The notes: a model not told the origin generated them from the letters alone. A DNA stretch of 64,000 nucleotides from Pectobacterium brasiliense (GCF_013449685.1 NZ_JACDSF010000017.1:166274-230273), one strand, 5' to 3'. Counted from the stretch's first letter, positions 20,703 through 30,255 are shown. Made by a program: numbers and translations.

Positions 20703-21542
20703 GTGATTAAAGTGAAAAAAGCGTTAAATAACAGCATGCTGTTAGTCGACCATGAACAGCAGGAGATGATCCTGTTGGGTAAAGGCATCGGATTTGGTGC
20801 CAAACCCGGTTCATTGATTGATGTGACGCACGTTGAGCAGGTTTTCATTCCGCTGGAAAACCTGAAATCACGGCATTTTCTTTCATTGACCGACACCATT
20901 CCTGCGGCTTTTTTTGACATCACGCATGAGATCGTCACGCTGGCGCAAAGTCAGTACGCCGAAAAGCTTAATTCGGTGCTGTTCTTTACGCTGGCGGAAC
21001 ATCTCTATTTTGCCGTTGAGCGTAGCAAAACGGGCAACCACTTCATCAATAAGCTCAGTTGGGAAGTGAAACGCTATTACCAAAAAGAGTACGCCCTCGG
21101 CGTGCAGGCAAAAGATCGCGTGTCGGCACGCTTTAACGTCACGCTACCCGATGACGAAGCCATCAATATCGCGTTCCACCTCATCAATGCCGCCGGCAGC
21201 GCCGAAATTGCCGATGCCCACCAGCAGGTGCAGTTGGTGAATCGTCTGGCGGAGATTGTCCGCTATAAGTTAAACAAGAATATTGATGTCAACGCCGTCG
21301 ATTATCTGCGTTTTATCACCCATCTGCGCTATTTCTCCGAACGGGTCATTGCCCGTAAAATCGCACCGGGACGCACAGACGATTTCTATCAGGAACTGCT
21401 GAAACACTATCCTGAAGCGATGGCGATTTCCTGGGCCATCAGGGATTACGTACAGGAAAAATACCAAATGGCCTTGCCGAAAGAAGAACTCACCTGGCTG
21501 ACCATGCATATCAGCAGGCTGGCCGAAAGCCAGACGCAGTAG
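20703..21542 (+). CDS. BglG/LicT-family transcriptional antiterminator
   Basis: A 279-aa RNA-binding regulator. The N-terminal CAT domain reads IKVKKALNNSMLLVDHEQQE, followed by the ILLGKGIGFGAK motif that binds RAT RNA. Two PRD domains follow, with the histidines phosphorylated by the PTS in segments such as LAEHLYFAVER and HLRYFSERV. It starts with GTG at 20703. It is last in the bgl cluster, 93 bp behind the glucosidase gene, and its target is the RAT/terminator at 17181-17254. Confidence 0.9.
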   Translation: MIKVKKALNNSMLLVDHEQQEMILLGKGIGFGAKPGSLIDVTHVEQVFIPLENLKSRHFLSLTDTIPAAFFDITHEIVTLAQSQYAEKLNSVLFFTLAEHLYFAVERSKTGNHFINKLSWEVKRYYQKEYALGVQAKDRVSARFNVTLPDDEAINIAFHLINAAGSAEIADAHQQVQLVNRLAEIVRYKLNKNIDVNAVDYLRFITHLRYFSERVIARKIAPGRTDDFYQELLKHYPEAMAISWAIRDYVQEKYQMALPKEELTWLTMHISRLAESQTQ

Positions 21543-21677
21543 CGCTCGCCTCACTCAACATAATCACCTGGCGCTGTTTTACCCACGCGCAGACCAATAA
21601 GACAGCAAGCCGTCTCGATGAGGCGGTATGTTGACCCGCATCACGATAACAGCGCGCAAGTACTAATGAGATTGCAA

Positions 21678-21696
21678 ACAAGAGTGATTATCATAT
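21678..21696. promoter_or_regulatory. candidate Fur box of the iron transporter
   Basis: The sequence acaagagTGATTATCAtat carries a good Fur half (TGATTATCA) and a weak left half, about 80 bp before fbpA. Iron repression is expected for this transporter, but the match is partial. Confidence 0.35.
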
Positions 21697-21775
21697 ATAG
21701 TTTCTGTCACCTGCCTAAAATATCTCCTTATTTTATTAATTTACGCATCACATTCACTCTGGAGAAGATAATAAC

Positions 21776-22828
21776 ATGTCAAAAACGCTGTCTGTTCTGC
21801 GCAAAAAAGCGCGCCTGCTGACGCTAGTAGCCTCATCGCTGATGGTGGCCTATGCCCTGCCTGCTGCTGCCGCAGATGACTCTCTGACGCTCTACACCAC
21901 GCGTGAGCCCGGCCTGATTCAGCCGCTGCTGGATGCGTTCACCAAAGAGACGTCGGTTAAAGTGAATACCGTGTTCATCAAGGACGGCATGCTGGAGCGA
22001 GTGAAGGCAGAAGGCCAAAACTCACCGGCTGACCTGCTGATGACCGTTGATGCCGGTAACCTGATCGATCTGGTAGAAGCTGGGGTTACACAGCCGATCC
22101 AGTCCAGTGCATTAACCGAGGCTATCCCGGCGGCGCTACGTGACAAAGATAACCAATGGTTTGGTCTGTCGATGCGCTCTCGCGTGCTCTATGCAGAAAA
22201 ATCACTGCCGCTGACCGGCATGACTTACGAAAATCTGGCCGATCCGAAATGGAAAGGCAAAGTGTGTATCCGTGCGGGTCAACACCCTTACAATACCGCA
22301 CTGGTTGCCGCGATGATTGCCCACCACGGCGAAGCCAAAACCGAAACCTGGCTGCGCGGTGTGAAAGACAATCTGGCGCGTAAAGCGACTGGCGGTGACC
22401 GCGACGTTGCGCGCGATATCCTCGGTGGTATCTGCGATGTGGGTCTGGCGAACTCCTATTATGTCGGCCATATGAAGAACGCCAAAGAAGGCACCGATGC
22501 CCGTAAATGGGGCGATGCTATCAAAGTCGTTCAGCCTACCTTTGAGAACGGTGGCACACACGTCAATATCAGCGGTGCAGCTATTGCACGCCACGCACCA
22601 CATAAAGATCAAGCCGTGAAATTGATGGAATACCTGGTCTCCGCACCAGCTCAGCAGATCTATGCACAGGCGAACTACGAATATCCGGTTCGTAAAGGCG
22701 TCGCGCTGGACTCAACCATCGGCAGCACGATTGGTGAAGTGAATGTGGATAGCATTCCGCTGACTGACATCGTTAAATTCCGTAAACAGGCTAGTCAGTT
22801 GGTAGATAAAGTTGGATTCGATCAATAA
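21776..22828 (+). CDS. fbpA: ferric-iron ABC transporter, periplasmic binding protein
   Basis: A 350-aa periplasmic protein with a Sec signal (ends ALPAAAA before DDSLTLYTTREPG). The family (FbpA/SfuA/FutA) binds Fe3+ through paired tyrosines, seen here in LANSYYVGHM, with further conserved blocks LVAAMIAHHGE and GGTHVNISGAAIARHAP. It heads a three-gene operon; the permease start overlaps its stop by 17 nt. GGAG lies before the ATG. Confidence 0.9.
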   Translation: MSKTLSVLRKKARLLTLVASSLMVAYALPAAAADDSLTLYTTREPGLIQPLLDAFTKETSVKVNTVFIKDGMLERVKAEGQNSPADLLMTVDAGNLIDLVEAGVTQPIQSSALTEAIPAALRDKDNQWFGLSMRSRVLYAEKSLPLTGMTYENLADPKWKGKVCIRAGQHPYNTALVAAMIAHHGEAKTETWLRGVKDNLARKATGGDRDVARDILGGICDVGLANSYYVGHMKNAKEGTDARKWGDAIKVVQPTFENGGTHVNISGAAIARHAPHKDQAVKLMEYLVSAPAQQIYAQANYEYPVRKGVALDSTIGSTIGEVNVDSIPLTDIVKFRKQASQLVDKVGFDQ

Positions 22829-24509
22829 GACCGGTTCGTCAACCCTGCGCGGCGCCTTCGGGCGGCCGCGCCTCTTTTTTTCTCCGCTTCGCATCGCTGC
22901 CGTCATCATTGCACTCGGCGTACTGGCTCCGCTGGTTTCCCTGCTTTGGCTAGCGGCTGGCGCGGGTGTTGGCCATTGGGATCACCTGATGCGCTACGTG
23001 CTACCCGATGCCGCACTCAACACGCTCATTCTGCTCGTCGGCGTCGGCGCACTCGTCATGGTGATTGGTGCAGGCTGCGCCTGGCTGGTGACCGCGTTTG
23101 ATTTCCCCGGCAGACAGCTCGTTAGCTGGGCGCTGCTGCTACCGCTGGCGATGCCAACCTATATTGTCGCGTTTGCCTGGCTCGATCTGCTGCATCCGAT
23201 AGGGCCAATTCAGGAAGCGATCCGCAGCGTGCTCGGCTACGACAGCCCGCGTCAGTTCCGCCTGCCGGATCTGCGATCCATGACGGGCGCGATTCTGCTA
23301 CTCGGTCTGGTGCTCTATCCGTACGTTTATCTAACCATGCGCGCAATGTTTATCAGCCAGCCAGCACACTTGCTGGAAGCCGCTCGCACACTAGGATTGA
23401 CCGCAACCGGCACTTTCCTGCACGTCGCCCTGCCGATGGCACGCCCTGCGTTGGCCGTCGGCACCAGTTTGGCCTTGCTGGAAACGCTGAATGATATTGG
23501 TGCCTCCGAGTTCCTTGGGGTCAATACGCTGACCGTGACGGTTTACACCACCTGGGTCACCCGTTCGGATTTACCCGCCGCGGCACAGATTGCCTGCACG
23601 ATGCTGACGGTCGTTATCCTGCTGCTGACGCTGGAATATTACGGCCGGAAAAACCAGCGCTACGGCACCAGCCGACAGATGCGCGGCATCATGCCCGCAC
23701 CGCTGAAAGGTGTACGCGCCTGGTTGGCAACCGGTGTGACCGCGTTACCTATCCTGCTCGGCTTCATCGCCCCTGCCCTCTTTCTGGCCTGGGAAAGCGC
23801 GAAACGACTGGGCGATAGCGTGACGATCTCCGCGGGTCTGATACAGTCGTTGCAGAACTCGCTGCTGCTGGCCGTTGGCGTCACGTTGGTCGTCACGTTC
23901 GTCAGCCTGATTATTGCCTGGTATGCCCGTCATTCAGCCATCACTGACCGTTCACCAGAACGTCGCCGCACGATACTGAGAATCGCCTCGCTGGGCTATG
24001 CCGTGCCCGGTACGGTACTGGCGATTGGCATGCTGACGCCCGGCATGGCGACAGATAATTTTCTCGCTGGATTGATAGGTTATAAGGGATTGCCGCTGCT
24101 TTCCGTCGGTATTCTCCTGGTAGTCTGCTGCGCCATTCGCTTTATGGCGATTGGGATTGGGGCACTTGATGCGGGGCTGACGCGCATTCCGCCCGTGATG
24201 GAACAGGCATCGCGTCTGCTGGGCGAAAGTGAATTCGTCACCTTTTTCCGCGTGCACCTTCCCCTACTGCGCCCCGCGCTGGTGACCAGTGCGCTGCTGG
24301 TGTTTGCCGACGCGATGAAAGAACTCCCCGCCACGCTGCTGCTACGGCCGGTTAATTTCGAAACGCTGGCGACCGTTTTGTATGCCGAAGCCGCCAGAGG
24401 CACCTACGAAGAAGGCGCGATTGCCGCACTGCTGATCGTGCTGGCGGGTACGCTGCCCGTTGTGCTGCTGGCCCGCAGCCAGCTAAAAACGTCGGTTGAG
24501 AAAGAATGA
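22812..24509 (+). CDS. fbpB: ferric-iron ABC transporter, fused permease
   Basis: A 565-aa inner-membrane protein with two homologous permease halves, as in FbpB/SfuB. Each half has an EAA-like loop: EAARTLGLTATGTFLHVALPMARPA in the first and EQASRLLGESEFVTFFRVHLPLLRPA in the second. About 12 membrane segments are visible. A TTG start at 22812 inside the fbpA 3' end gives the longest N-terminus consistent with the family; a later start is possible. Confidence 0.9.
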   Translation: MDSINKTGSSTLRGAFGRPRLFFSPLRIAAVIIALGVLAPLVSLLWLAAGAGVGHWDHLMRYVLPDAALNTLILLVGVGALVMVIGAGCAWLVTAFDFPGRQLVSWALLLPLAMPTYIVAFAWLDLLHPIGPIQEAIRSVLGYDSPRQFRLPDLRSMTGAILLLGLVLYPYVYLTMRAMFISQPAHLLEAARTLGLTATGTFLHVALPMARPALAVGTSLALLETLNDIGASEFLGVNTLTVTVYTTWVTRSDLPAAAQIACTMLTVVILLLTLEYYGRKNQRYGTSRQMRGIMPAPLKGVRAWLATGVTALPILLGFIAPALFLAWESAKRLGDSVTISAGLIQSLQNSLLLAVGVTLVVTFVSLIIAWYARHSAITDRSPERRRTILRIASLGYAVPGTVLAIGMLTPGMATDNFLAGLIGYKGLPLLSVGILLVVCCAIRFMAIGIGALDAGLTRIPPVMEQASRLLGESEFVTFFRVHLPLLRPALVTSALLVFADAMKELPATLLLRPVNFETLATVLYAEAARGTYEEGAIAALLIVLAGTLPVVLLARSQLKTSVEKE

Positions 24510-24530
24510 AAATCATGAGGAAGAGTCAAG

Positions 24531-25205
24531 GTGTCTGAGGCTACACTCGTTCTGAATAATGTCCACGTCGCCTACGGGCACAAGCACAATGTGCATCACG
24601 TGCTAAACGGTTTTTCTATGGAAGTTGCCGCGGGCGAGTTGGCCTGTCTGCTGGGCGCATCAGGATGCGGTAAAACCACGGCCTTACGCGCGATTGCGGG
24701 TTTTGAACACCTGACTCAGGGAACGATTCACGTCGGCGGACGCTGTGTGGCGGGTCCGGACGTGCATCTGCCGCCGGAACTGCGCAACGTCGGGATGGTG
24801 TTTCAGGACTACGCGCTGTTTCCCCATCTGACCGCCGCGCAGAACATTGCTTTCGGCCTGAGAAAACAGCCGAAGGATCTCCAGCAATCGCACGTCCGCG
24901 CCATGCTTGAGCTGGTCGATCTCGTCTCGCTGGCACAGCGCTATCCGCATGAGATGTCCGGCGGACAACAGCAACGTATTGCACTCGCGCGAGCGCTGGC
25001 CCCGCAACCTGCTGTGCTACTGCTTGACGAACCGCTATCCAGCCTCGATCCCGACAGCCGCAAACGACTGGGACAGGAAGTGCGCGACATCCTGCGCGAC
25101 GCCGGACAAACCGCGCTCTTAGTCACACACAGCGAACAGGAAGCCGAACTGATGGCCAGCCACATTGGCTATTTGAAAGCAGGCACGTTGGAATGGCGGG
25201 AATGA
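24531..25205 (+). CDS. fbpC: iron ABC transporter ATPase
   Basis: A 224-aa ABC ATPase. Walker A is GASGCGKTT, the Q-loop lies in VFQDYALFPHLT, the signature is MSGGQQQRIALARAL, Walker B is VLLLDEPLSSLDP, and the H-loop is LLVTHS. It starts with GTG at 24531. FbpC proteins usually have about 350 residues with a C-terminal regulatory barrel; here the protein ends right after the nucleotide-binding core, so that domain is absent. Confidence 0.88.
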   Translation: MSEATLVLNNVHVAYGHKHNVHHVLNGFSMEVAAGELACLLGASGCGKTTALRAIAGFEHLTQGTIHVGGRCVAGPDVHLPPELRNVGMVFQDYALFPHLTAAQNIAFGLRKQPKDLQQSHVRAMLELVDLVSLAQRYPHEMSGGQQQRIALARALAPQPAVLLLDEPLSSLDPDSRKRLGQEVRDILRDAGQTALLVTHSEQEAELMASHIGYLKAGTLEWRE

Positions 25206-25229
25206 CGCTGATGACGGATACATTATTGT

Positions 25230-25266
25230 AAAAACAGGAAGCATACACCGAGCTTCCTGTTTTTAA
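25230..25266. terminator. bidirectional terminator between fbpC and iolB
   Basis: A stem AAAACAGGAAGC/GCTTCCTGTTTT with A and T runs on both sides can end transcripts of both convergent operons. Confidence 0.85.
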
Positions 25267-25292
25267 TTATCATAAACAACGCTACGCTTGCC

Positions 25293-26117
25293 CTATCTGC
25301 GCTTATCCGCATACTCGGGACTGTTTATCCACTGATGATCGGCTTCCCAGGTGAAACGCCACTGGCGCGTCGGGCCGGCCATCACATTCAGGTAGTAGCT
25401 GTCATAGCCTGCAAGGGTGGCAACCGGATGGTAGCCGCGCGGCACCTGCACTACATCCCTATTGTAGACCGCCATACATTCATCTAATGACCGGTCATCG
25501 GTATAGACACGTTGCAGGCAGAATCCCTGTTCTGGGTTCAAACGATGGTAGTAGGTTTCTTCCAGATAGGTTTCCTGCGGCGGATTATCGACATCGTGCT
25601 TGTGGCTGGGATAAGAGCTGGTGCAGCCTTCATCGGTGTACACTTCGACCACCAGCAGGCTATCTGCCGCTTTGTCCTCCGGCAAAATATTATGCACATA
25701 GCGCTGGTTATTACCGACCCCACGCTGCTCGGCATCGATATCCTGCGGGGCGATCAGCCGGGTCGGGTGCGTGCCGAATCCCGGTGCAGCGCAAACGGCC
25801 AATTCCAGCGCGGTGTGCGCCGTCACTGTAATCGTCTCTCCCGTCGTGACATAAACCGCATAGGGTTTTCTACGCTCAAACGGGCTCATTCTGTCGCCAA
25901 TCTGCTCAAAGCGCTCACCTGGCGTGACAACCGTTGCCTTGCCGCTGACCAGCACCAGACAGCGTTCGTTATCGCTGGCGGGCAGCGATAGCACTTGTTC
26001 CGGTGCCAATTGATATACCTCGAACCCCACGTATCGCCAGCCCGCCGTTTCCGGCGTGATGTGCTGGGTACGGCCATGTTCGTCAGGAGCACGATGGCGT
26101 GATAACAATCGGGACAT
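25293..26117 (-). CDS. iolB: 5-deoxy-glucuronate isomerase
   Basis: A 274-aa bicupin enzyme of inositol catabolism that converts 5-deoxy-D-glucuronate to 5-dehydro-2-deoxy-D-gluconate. Family blocks include WRYVGFEVYQLAPEQ and, in the second cupin, SSYPSHKHDVDNPPQETYLEETYYHR, which holds the metal-binding His and Glu residues, and PRGYHPVATLAGYDSYYLNVMAGP. AAGGAGG precedes the ATG. It is the last gene of the long iolG-to-iolB transcript. Confidence 0.95.
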   Translation of the reverse strand: MSRLLSRHRAPDEHGRTQHITPETAGWRYVGFEVYQLAPEQVLSLPASDNERCLVLVSGKATVVTPGERFEQIGDRMSPFERRKPYAVYVTTGETITVTAHTALELAVCAAPGFGTHPTRLIAPQDIDAEQRGVGNNQRYVHNILPEDKAADSLLVVEVYTDEGCTSSYPSHKHDVDNPPQETYLEETYYHRLNPEQGFCLQRVYTDDRSLDECMAVYNRDVVQVPRGYHPVATLAGYDSYYLNVMAGPTRQWRFTWEADHQWINSPEYADKRR

Positions 26118-26134
26118 CTTTTGCCTCCTTATCT

Positions 26135-26191
26135 CCCCCCGACTTCACGCTGCCTGCGCATTGGTCGGCTGGCAGCGTGAAGATGCGGGGG
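26135..26191 (-). repeat. large intercistronic hairpin between iolE and iolB
   Basis: Arms CTTCACGCTGCC and GGCAGCGTGAAG (12 bp perfect) with extra CCCCC/GGGGG pairing around a 16-nt loop fill most of the 87-bp gap. There is no T-run, so it is more likely an RNA-processing or stability element than a terminator. Confidence 0.6.
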
Positions 26192-26204
26192 ATATCACCA
26201 CAAA

Positions 26205-27095
26205 TCAGATCAATTCCGCCTGCTGGGCGAAACGTTGCAAGTTATTGTAGCCTAGCGTCGCGTACGTCAACGGATGCGCGACAGCCGGATCTTGTTCCGC
26301 TTCGACCACCAGCCATCCACTGTAATTATGGGCTTTCAGGATACTGAACACCGCCGGATAATCGACGCAACCATCGCCCGGCACAGTAAAGACGCCGCTC
26401 AAAACCGCATCCAGAAAACTGGTCTTGCGGTTTTTCACGTCTTTCAGCACGTCTGGACGAATGTCTTTGCAGTGAACGTGATTGATGCGGTTAATCCAAC
26501 GCTTCGCTACCGCAACCGGATCGGCACCCGCGAACGTAAAGTGTCCGGTATCCAGCAGCAGCCCGACTTCCGGCCCGGTATGTTCCATCAGATTGTCCAC
26601 GTCCTGCGCGCTTTCAATCACCGTCCCCATATGGTGATGATAGGCAATCTGCACGCCCTGACTTTGCGTGTAGCGCGCAAACTCGGTCAGTTTTTTGCCG
26701 TATTCCGGCCAGCGTTCTTCGGGGAAACGCGGGCGCAGATGGACCGGTTTCTGTTGGTCGCCGTGAATCGCGCCCGTCACTTCGGCAAACACCAGTACCG
26801 TCGCGCCGAGGTCGCGCAGCAATGCCAGATGCCCCTGCACCGCTTCAATCTCTTCTTCTACTGAGCGGGTGAGCAGTTCGCCGGAGTACCAGCCGGAGAC
26901 TAAGCGCAGATCGTGCGCTTGCAGAATAGGCCCCAGCACGCTGGCCTGACGCGGGAATTTATTACCTAATTCAAAACCAGCGAAACCAGCCTGCCGCCCT
27001 TCGCTCAGACAGGTTTCCAGCGGAGTATCCGCGCCCAGAGAAGGCAGATCGTCATTGGTCCAGGTGAGTGGATTAATACCAAGTTGAACAGTCAT
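26205..27095 (-). CDS. iolE: myo-inosose-2 dehydratase
   Basis: A 296-aa TIM-barrel (xylose-isomerase-like fold) enzyme that dehydrates 2-keto-myo-inositol to the trione substrate of IolD. Diagnostic segments are LGINPLTWTNDDLPSLG, VQIAYHHHMGTVIES (metal ligands), VGLLLDTGHFTFAGADP, and RINHVHCKDIRPDVL. It lies directly behind iolC with 35 bp between them. Confidence 0.95.
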   Translation of the reverse strand: MTVQLGINPLTWTNDDLPSLGADTPLETCLSEGRQAGFAGFELGNKFPRQASVLGPILQAHDLRLVSGWYSGELLTRSVEEEIEAVQGHLALLRDLGATVLVFAEVTGAIHGDQQKPVHLRPRFPEERWPEYGKKLTEFARYTQSQGVQIAYHHHMGTVIESAQDVDNLMEHTGPEVGLLLDTGHFTFAGADPVAVAKRWINRINHVHCKDIRPDVLKDVKNRKTSFLDAVLSGVFTVPGDGCVDYPAVFSILKAHNYSGWLVVEAEQDPAVAHPLTYATLGYNNLQRFAQQAELI

Positions 27096-27130
27096 CTTAT
27101 TTTCCCTTTATTCGATCATATAGAAATGGG

Positions 27131-29035
27131 TTAACCGCGCTGACGCCAGACGGCGATCAGTTGCAGATAGTTATGTTTAACTTGCTCAATCAATTCGGCG
27201 TCATCGATCTCGTTACGCAGCCACTTTTGTGCTGGCTGGGCAAACAGGGTACGACCGACAGCAAAACCTTTCACAATCGGGAAGCCTACGGCGGCGCTGA
27301 ATCCCTGCTGCAACGTTTCCAGCGGCGCATCCAGCCCCAGAATTACCACGCCCCGGCAGTAAGGATCGCGCTGCGCCAGCAGCGGTGTCAGTTGCGCCCA
27401 GCCTTCGGAGGACAGTGGCGGCAGTTTCCACCAGTCCGGCCGCACGCCGAGGTTGTAGAAACGTTGAATCGCACGCAGATAAAGCGCATCACTGTGCGGC
27501 ATCCCCGCAGGCAGAATGACTTCAAGCAGCAGTTCATGGCCGGATTGACGACAGGCCTGATAGACCTCCATCACCTTCATTTCCTGCTCGCGCCGTAGCG
27601 CGTGAGCGTCTTCCGGGTGGAAGAACACCAGACATTTCACGACGTGTTCTAGCGGCCAGCTCACCAGCTGTGAGCCAATATTGCCGCGCTCCATCATTAA
27701 TGGACGCGATCCCGGCAGCTCAATCGGCCGGCCGATCCACCAGCCTTTCCCAGTGATGTCATTCAGCGCATCCTGTCCGAACGTGCCGTCGCACAGCAGA
27801 CCAGCTTTGCCTTCCAGCCCTGCCTGCTGCGCCGCATCATAGCTGGCACGCAGAATCAGCTTTTTCAGCGCCGGAATACGGCTTATTTCCGTGCCGCAGT
27901 TCAGCGCCATGTCTTCCAACTGGCTGCGGTGATCGAATGCGATCACGCACAGCTCATGCCACTGTTTACGGCGTGTCGTAACACGGTGCAGATGGTTAAG
28001 TTCTTCGTCCAAATCAGGGCGCGGGACGCTCGCCGCGCGGGCCAGATAGTTATCCAGTTCGATCTTGCTTGGCATGGCTGGCGCACAGCCGTGGCGTGAT
28101 ACCACCAGCGCGCCGCAGGCATTGGCGTACGCACAGGCTTTCTCCCAGCCCTCTCCGTTGAGATAGCCACGCAGCAGGCCGGACATAAACGCATCGCCCG
28201 CCCCCAGCACGTTCAGCACATCCACGCGCACGCCTTTGATCGTGATGCCTTTATCCAGATGGTCAGGAATCGCGTCGCTAAACACCGAGCACCCCAGTGC
28301 CCCGCGTTTGCACACCAGTTCCGCCTGCGTGTGCTGCCGCACAGTGCGTAGCGCCTGCAAGGTATCTGTGCTGCCACCCGCAATGTGGAACTCCTCCTCG
28401 GTGCCGACAATCACATCGAACAGCGACAGCACCTGCTGCAACTGCTCCGTGACCGCCTGCGCTTCAACAAAACGCGTTTCGCCATCACCCAGCGACGTCA
28501 GCCCCCACAGCACCGGACGGTAGTCGATATCCAACGCCGTTTTCACCCCGTTGCGCCGTGCGTATTGCAGCGCCGTCAGCACCGCTTCACGCGTGTTAGG
28601 GTGAGAGAGATGCGTGCCGGTAATCGCCAGACAGCGTGACGACGCAATGTAATCCTCGGTGAAATCTTCCGGTGAGATCGCCATATCGGCGCAGTTATCG
28701 CGGTAGAAAATCAGCGGAAAGGTATCGCGATCTTTAATGCCCAACAGCACCAGCGCCGTCAAACGTTCCTTATCGGTAATTAAATGGCTGGTGTCACAGC
28801 CAACCTGATTCAACTCTTCACGCAGGAAGCGCCCCATATGCTCGTCGCCCACCCGCGCCAGCATAGAAGAACGTAGTCCTTGTCGCGCCGTGCCGTAAGC
28901 CACGTTGCCGGACGACCCGCCCAGATACTTGGCAAAACTGCCCATATCTTCCAGACGCGCGCCGATTTGCTGCCCGTACAGATCGACAGCAACGCGCCCC
29001 ATGCAAATCACATCAAACGTCTTTTCCTTATTCAT
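27131..29035 (-). CDS. iolC: IolC kinase fused to DUF2090 aldolase domain
   Basis: A 634-aa bifunctional protein. Residues about 1-320 are a PfkB-type kinase (5-dehydro-2-deoxygluconokinase) with GGSSGNVAYGTARQG and the anion-hole and base motif NVLGAGDAFMSGLLRG. Residues about 330-630 are DUF2090, seen at LCVIAFDHRSQLEDMA, GLLCDGTFGQDAL and WWKLPPLSSEGW, and annotated in this family as the 5-dehydro-2-deoxyphosphogluconate aldolase. The fusion would supply both IolC and IolJ steps, and no separate iolJ is in the window. The ATG at 29035 follows AGGAT. Confidence 0.92.
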   Translation of the reverse strand: MNKEKTFDVICMGRVAVDLYGQQIGARLEDMGSFAKYLGGSSGNVAYGTARQGLRSSMLARVGDEHMGRFLREELNQVGCDTSHLITDKERLTALVLLGIKDRDTFPLIFYRDNCADMAISPEDFTEDYIASSRCLAITGTHLSHPNTREAVLTALQYARRNGVKTALDIDYRPVLWGLTSLGDGETRFVEAQAVTEQLQQVLSLFDVIVGTEEEFHIAGGSTDTLQALRTVRQHTQAELVCKRGALGCSVFSDAIPDHLDKGITIKGVRVDVLNVLGAGDAFMSGLLRGYLNGEGWEKACAYANACGALVVSRHGCAPAMPSKIELDNYLARAASVPRPDLDEELNHLHRVTTRRKQWHELCVIAFDHRSQLEDMALNCGTEISRIPALKKLILRASYDAAQQAGLEGKAGLLCDGTFGQDALNDITGKGWWIGRPIELPGSRPLMMERGNIGSQLVSWPLEHVVKCLVFFHPEDAHALRREQEMKVMEVYQACRQSGHELLLEVILPAGMPHSDALYLRAIQRFYNLGVRPDWWKLPPLSSEGWAQLTPLLAQRDPYCRGVVILGLDAPLETLQQGFSAAVGFPIVKGFAVGRTLFAQPAQKWLRNEIDDAELIEQVKHNYLQLIAVWRQRG

Positions 29036-29092
29036 AGCGGCCAATCCTGTAAAAAATCCTGTAAAAAAGAAGAAATCACGTCAGCTGGCGTA

Positions 29093-30226
29093 TTAGCCCA
29101 CCTCATCCACATTCACCCAGCGCGCCGTTTCGTGTGACTGCACGATCGCATCCAGAACTCGCGAGACTTTCCAGCCCTCTTCGAAATCCGGCCACATCGG
29201 GACGTCAGCCGCAATACCGTCGATCAGATCGCGCACCTCCACCGTTTTCTGATCGTTAAATCCAATACCGTGTCCGGCGCTGGCGCAAAAAGCCGCATAG
29301 TCAGGATGCTGCGGCCCAGTCAGCAGCGTTTTAAATCCCTGCCGGTTCTCCGGTTCGTCATGCCGATAAAGCTTCAGCTCCGCCATGCGTTCCTGCGTGT
29401 AACTCAGCGTGCCTTTTGTACCGGTCACGACATAGGTCAGGCCCATTTTGCGGCCGCAGGCGATGCGCGACGTTTCAATCACACCGCGAGCGCCGCTGGC
29501 GAACCGCACCATTGCATGCGCCTGATCTTCATTCTCCACCTGTACTAATTCGCTGCTGCCCGGTGCCGTCGGACGCTGCGCAATCACCGTTTGCAGGTCA
29601 CCGCAGACGCTGGCGATATCCCCCACCAGATACTGCGCCATGTTGACGATATGCGCCGCCAGATCCCCCAGCGCGCCCAGCCCAGCCGTTTCTTTGAAAC
29701 AGTGCCAGTCGGCCGGTTTGTTCGGGTCGGCCAGATAATCTTCGTTATGCGTGCCGTAAAAATGCACCACGTCACCAATCTCGCCGCTGGCGATAATCTC
29801 TTTGGCCAACTGTGAGGTCGGGTTCTTCATGTAGTTGAAGCCCACCAGCGTTTTCACGCCAGCCTGCTGCGCGGCGTCGACCATTTCTCGGGCATCACGC
29901 GCGTTCAGCGCCAGCGGTTTTTCCGAATAAACGTGCTTGCCGTGCTGGATAGCCGCCATCGCCATCGTCTTATGCAGAAAGTTCGGCGCACAGATATCCA
30001 CCACGTCAATGTCTGGATCCGCCACAAGCGCACGCCAGTCCCCTGTGGAGCGCAGGAAGCCAAACTCCTGCGCCCGTCGGGCTGCCAGCTCCGGCGAGAC
30101 TTCTGCCAGCATCGCCTTCACCAGATTACCTTTCAGCGGGAAGACCGTCGGTGCCTGTGCGTAGGCGATGGCATGCGCACGACCGATATAGCCAGTGCCG
30201 ATTAACCCAATGCGTACATCCTTCAT
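29093..30226 (-). CDS. Gfo/Idh/MocA-family oxidoreductase (second inositol-type dehydrogenase)
   Basis: A 377-aa NAD(P)-dependent dehydrogenase. The Rossmann motif is IGLIGTGYIGRAHAIAYAQ; the family lysine is in YSEKPLA; and the substrate-binding region includes LGDLAAHIVNMAQYL. It is distinct from IolG in the same cluster and probably oxidises another inositol isomer or derivative (a scyllo- or chiro-inositol dehydrogenase is plausible). GAGGTGG lies before the chosen ATG at 30226. It sits between the permease and iolC in one transcript. Confidence 0.88.
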   Translation of the reverse strand: MKDVRIGLIGTGYIGRAHAIAYAQAPTVFPLKGNLVKAMLAEVSPELAARRAQEFGFLRSTGDWRALVADPDIDVVDICAPNFLHKTMAMAAIQHGKHVYSEKPLALNARDAREMVDAAQQAGVKTLVGFNYMKNPTSQLAKEIIASGEIGDVVHFYGTHNEDYLADPNKPADWHCFKETAGLGALGDLAAHIVNMAQYLVGDIASVCGDLQTVIAQRPTAPGSSELVQVENEDQAHAMVRFASGARGVIETSRIACGRKMGLTYVVTGTKGTLSYTQERMAELKLYRHDEPENRQGFKTLLTGPQHPDYAAFCASAGHGIGFNDQKTVEVRDLIDGIAADVPMWPDFEEGWKVSRVLDAIVQSHETARWVNVDEVG

Positions 30227-30255
30227 ATCCACCTCGGTGCGAAAAAAGAGTCGGT

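Noticed and set aside
29043-29068. Tandem AATCCTGTAAAA copies before iolC
   Set aside because: Two short direct copies next to the ribosome binding site look like slippage, not a regulatory array or CRISPR.
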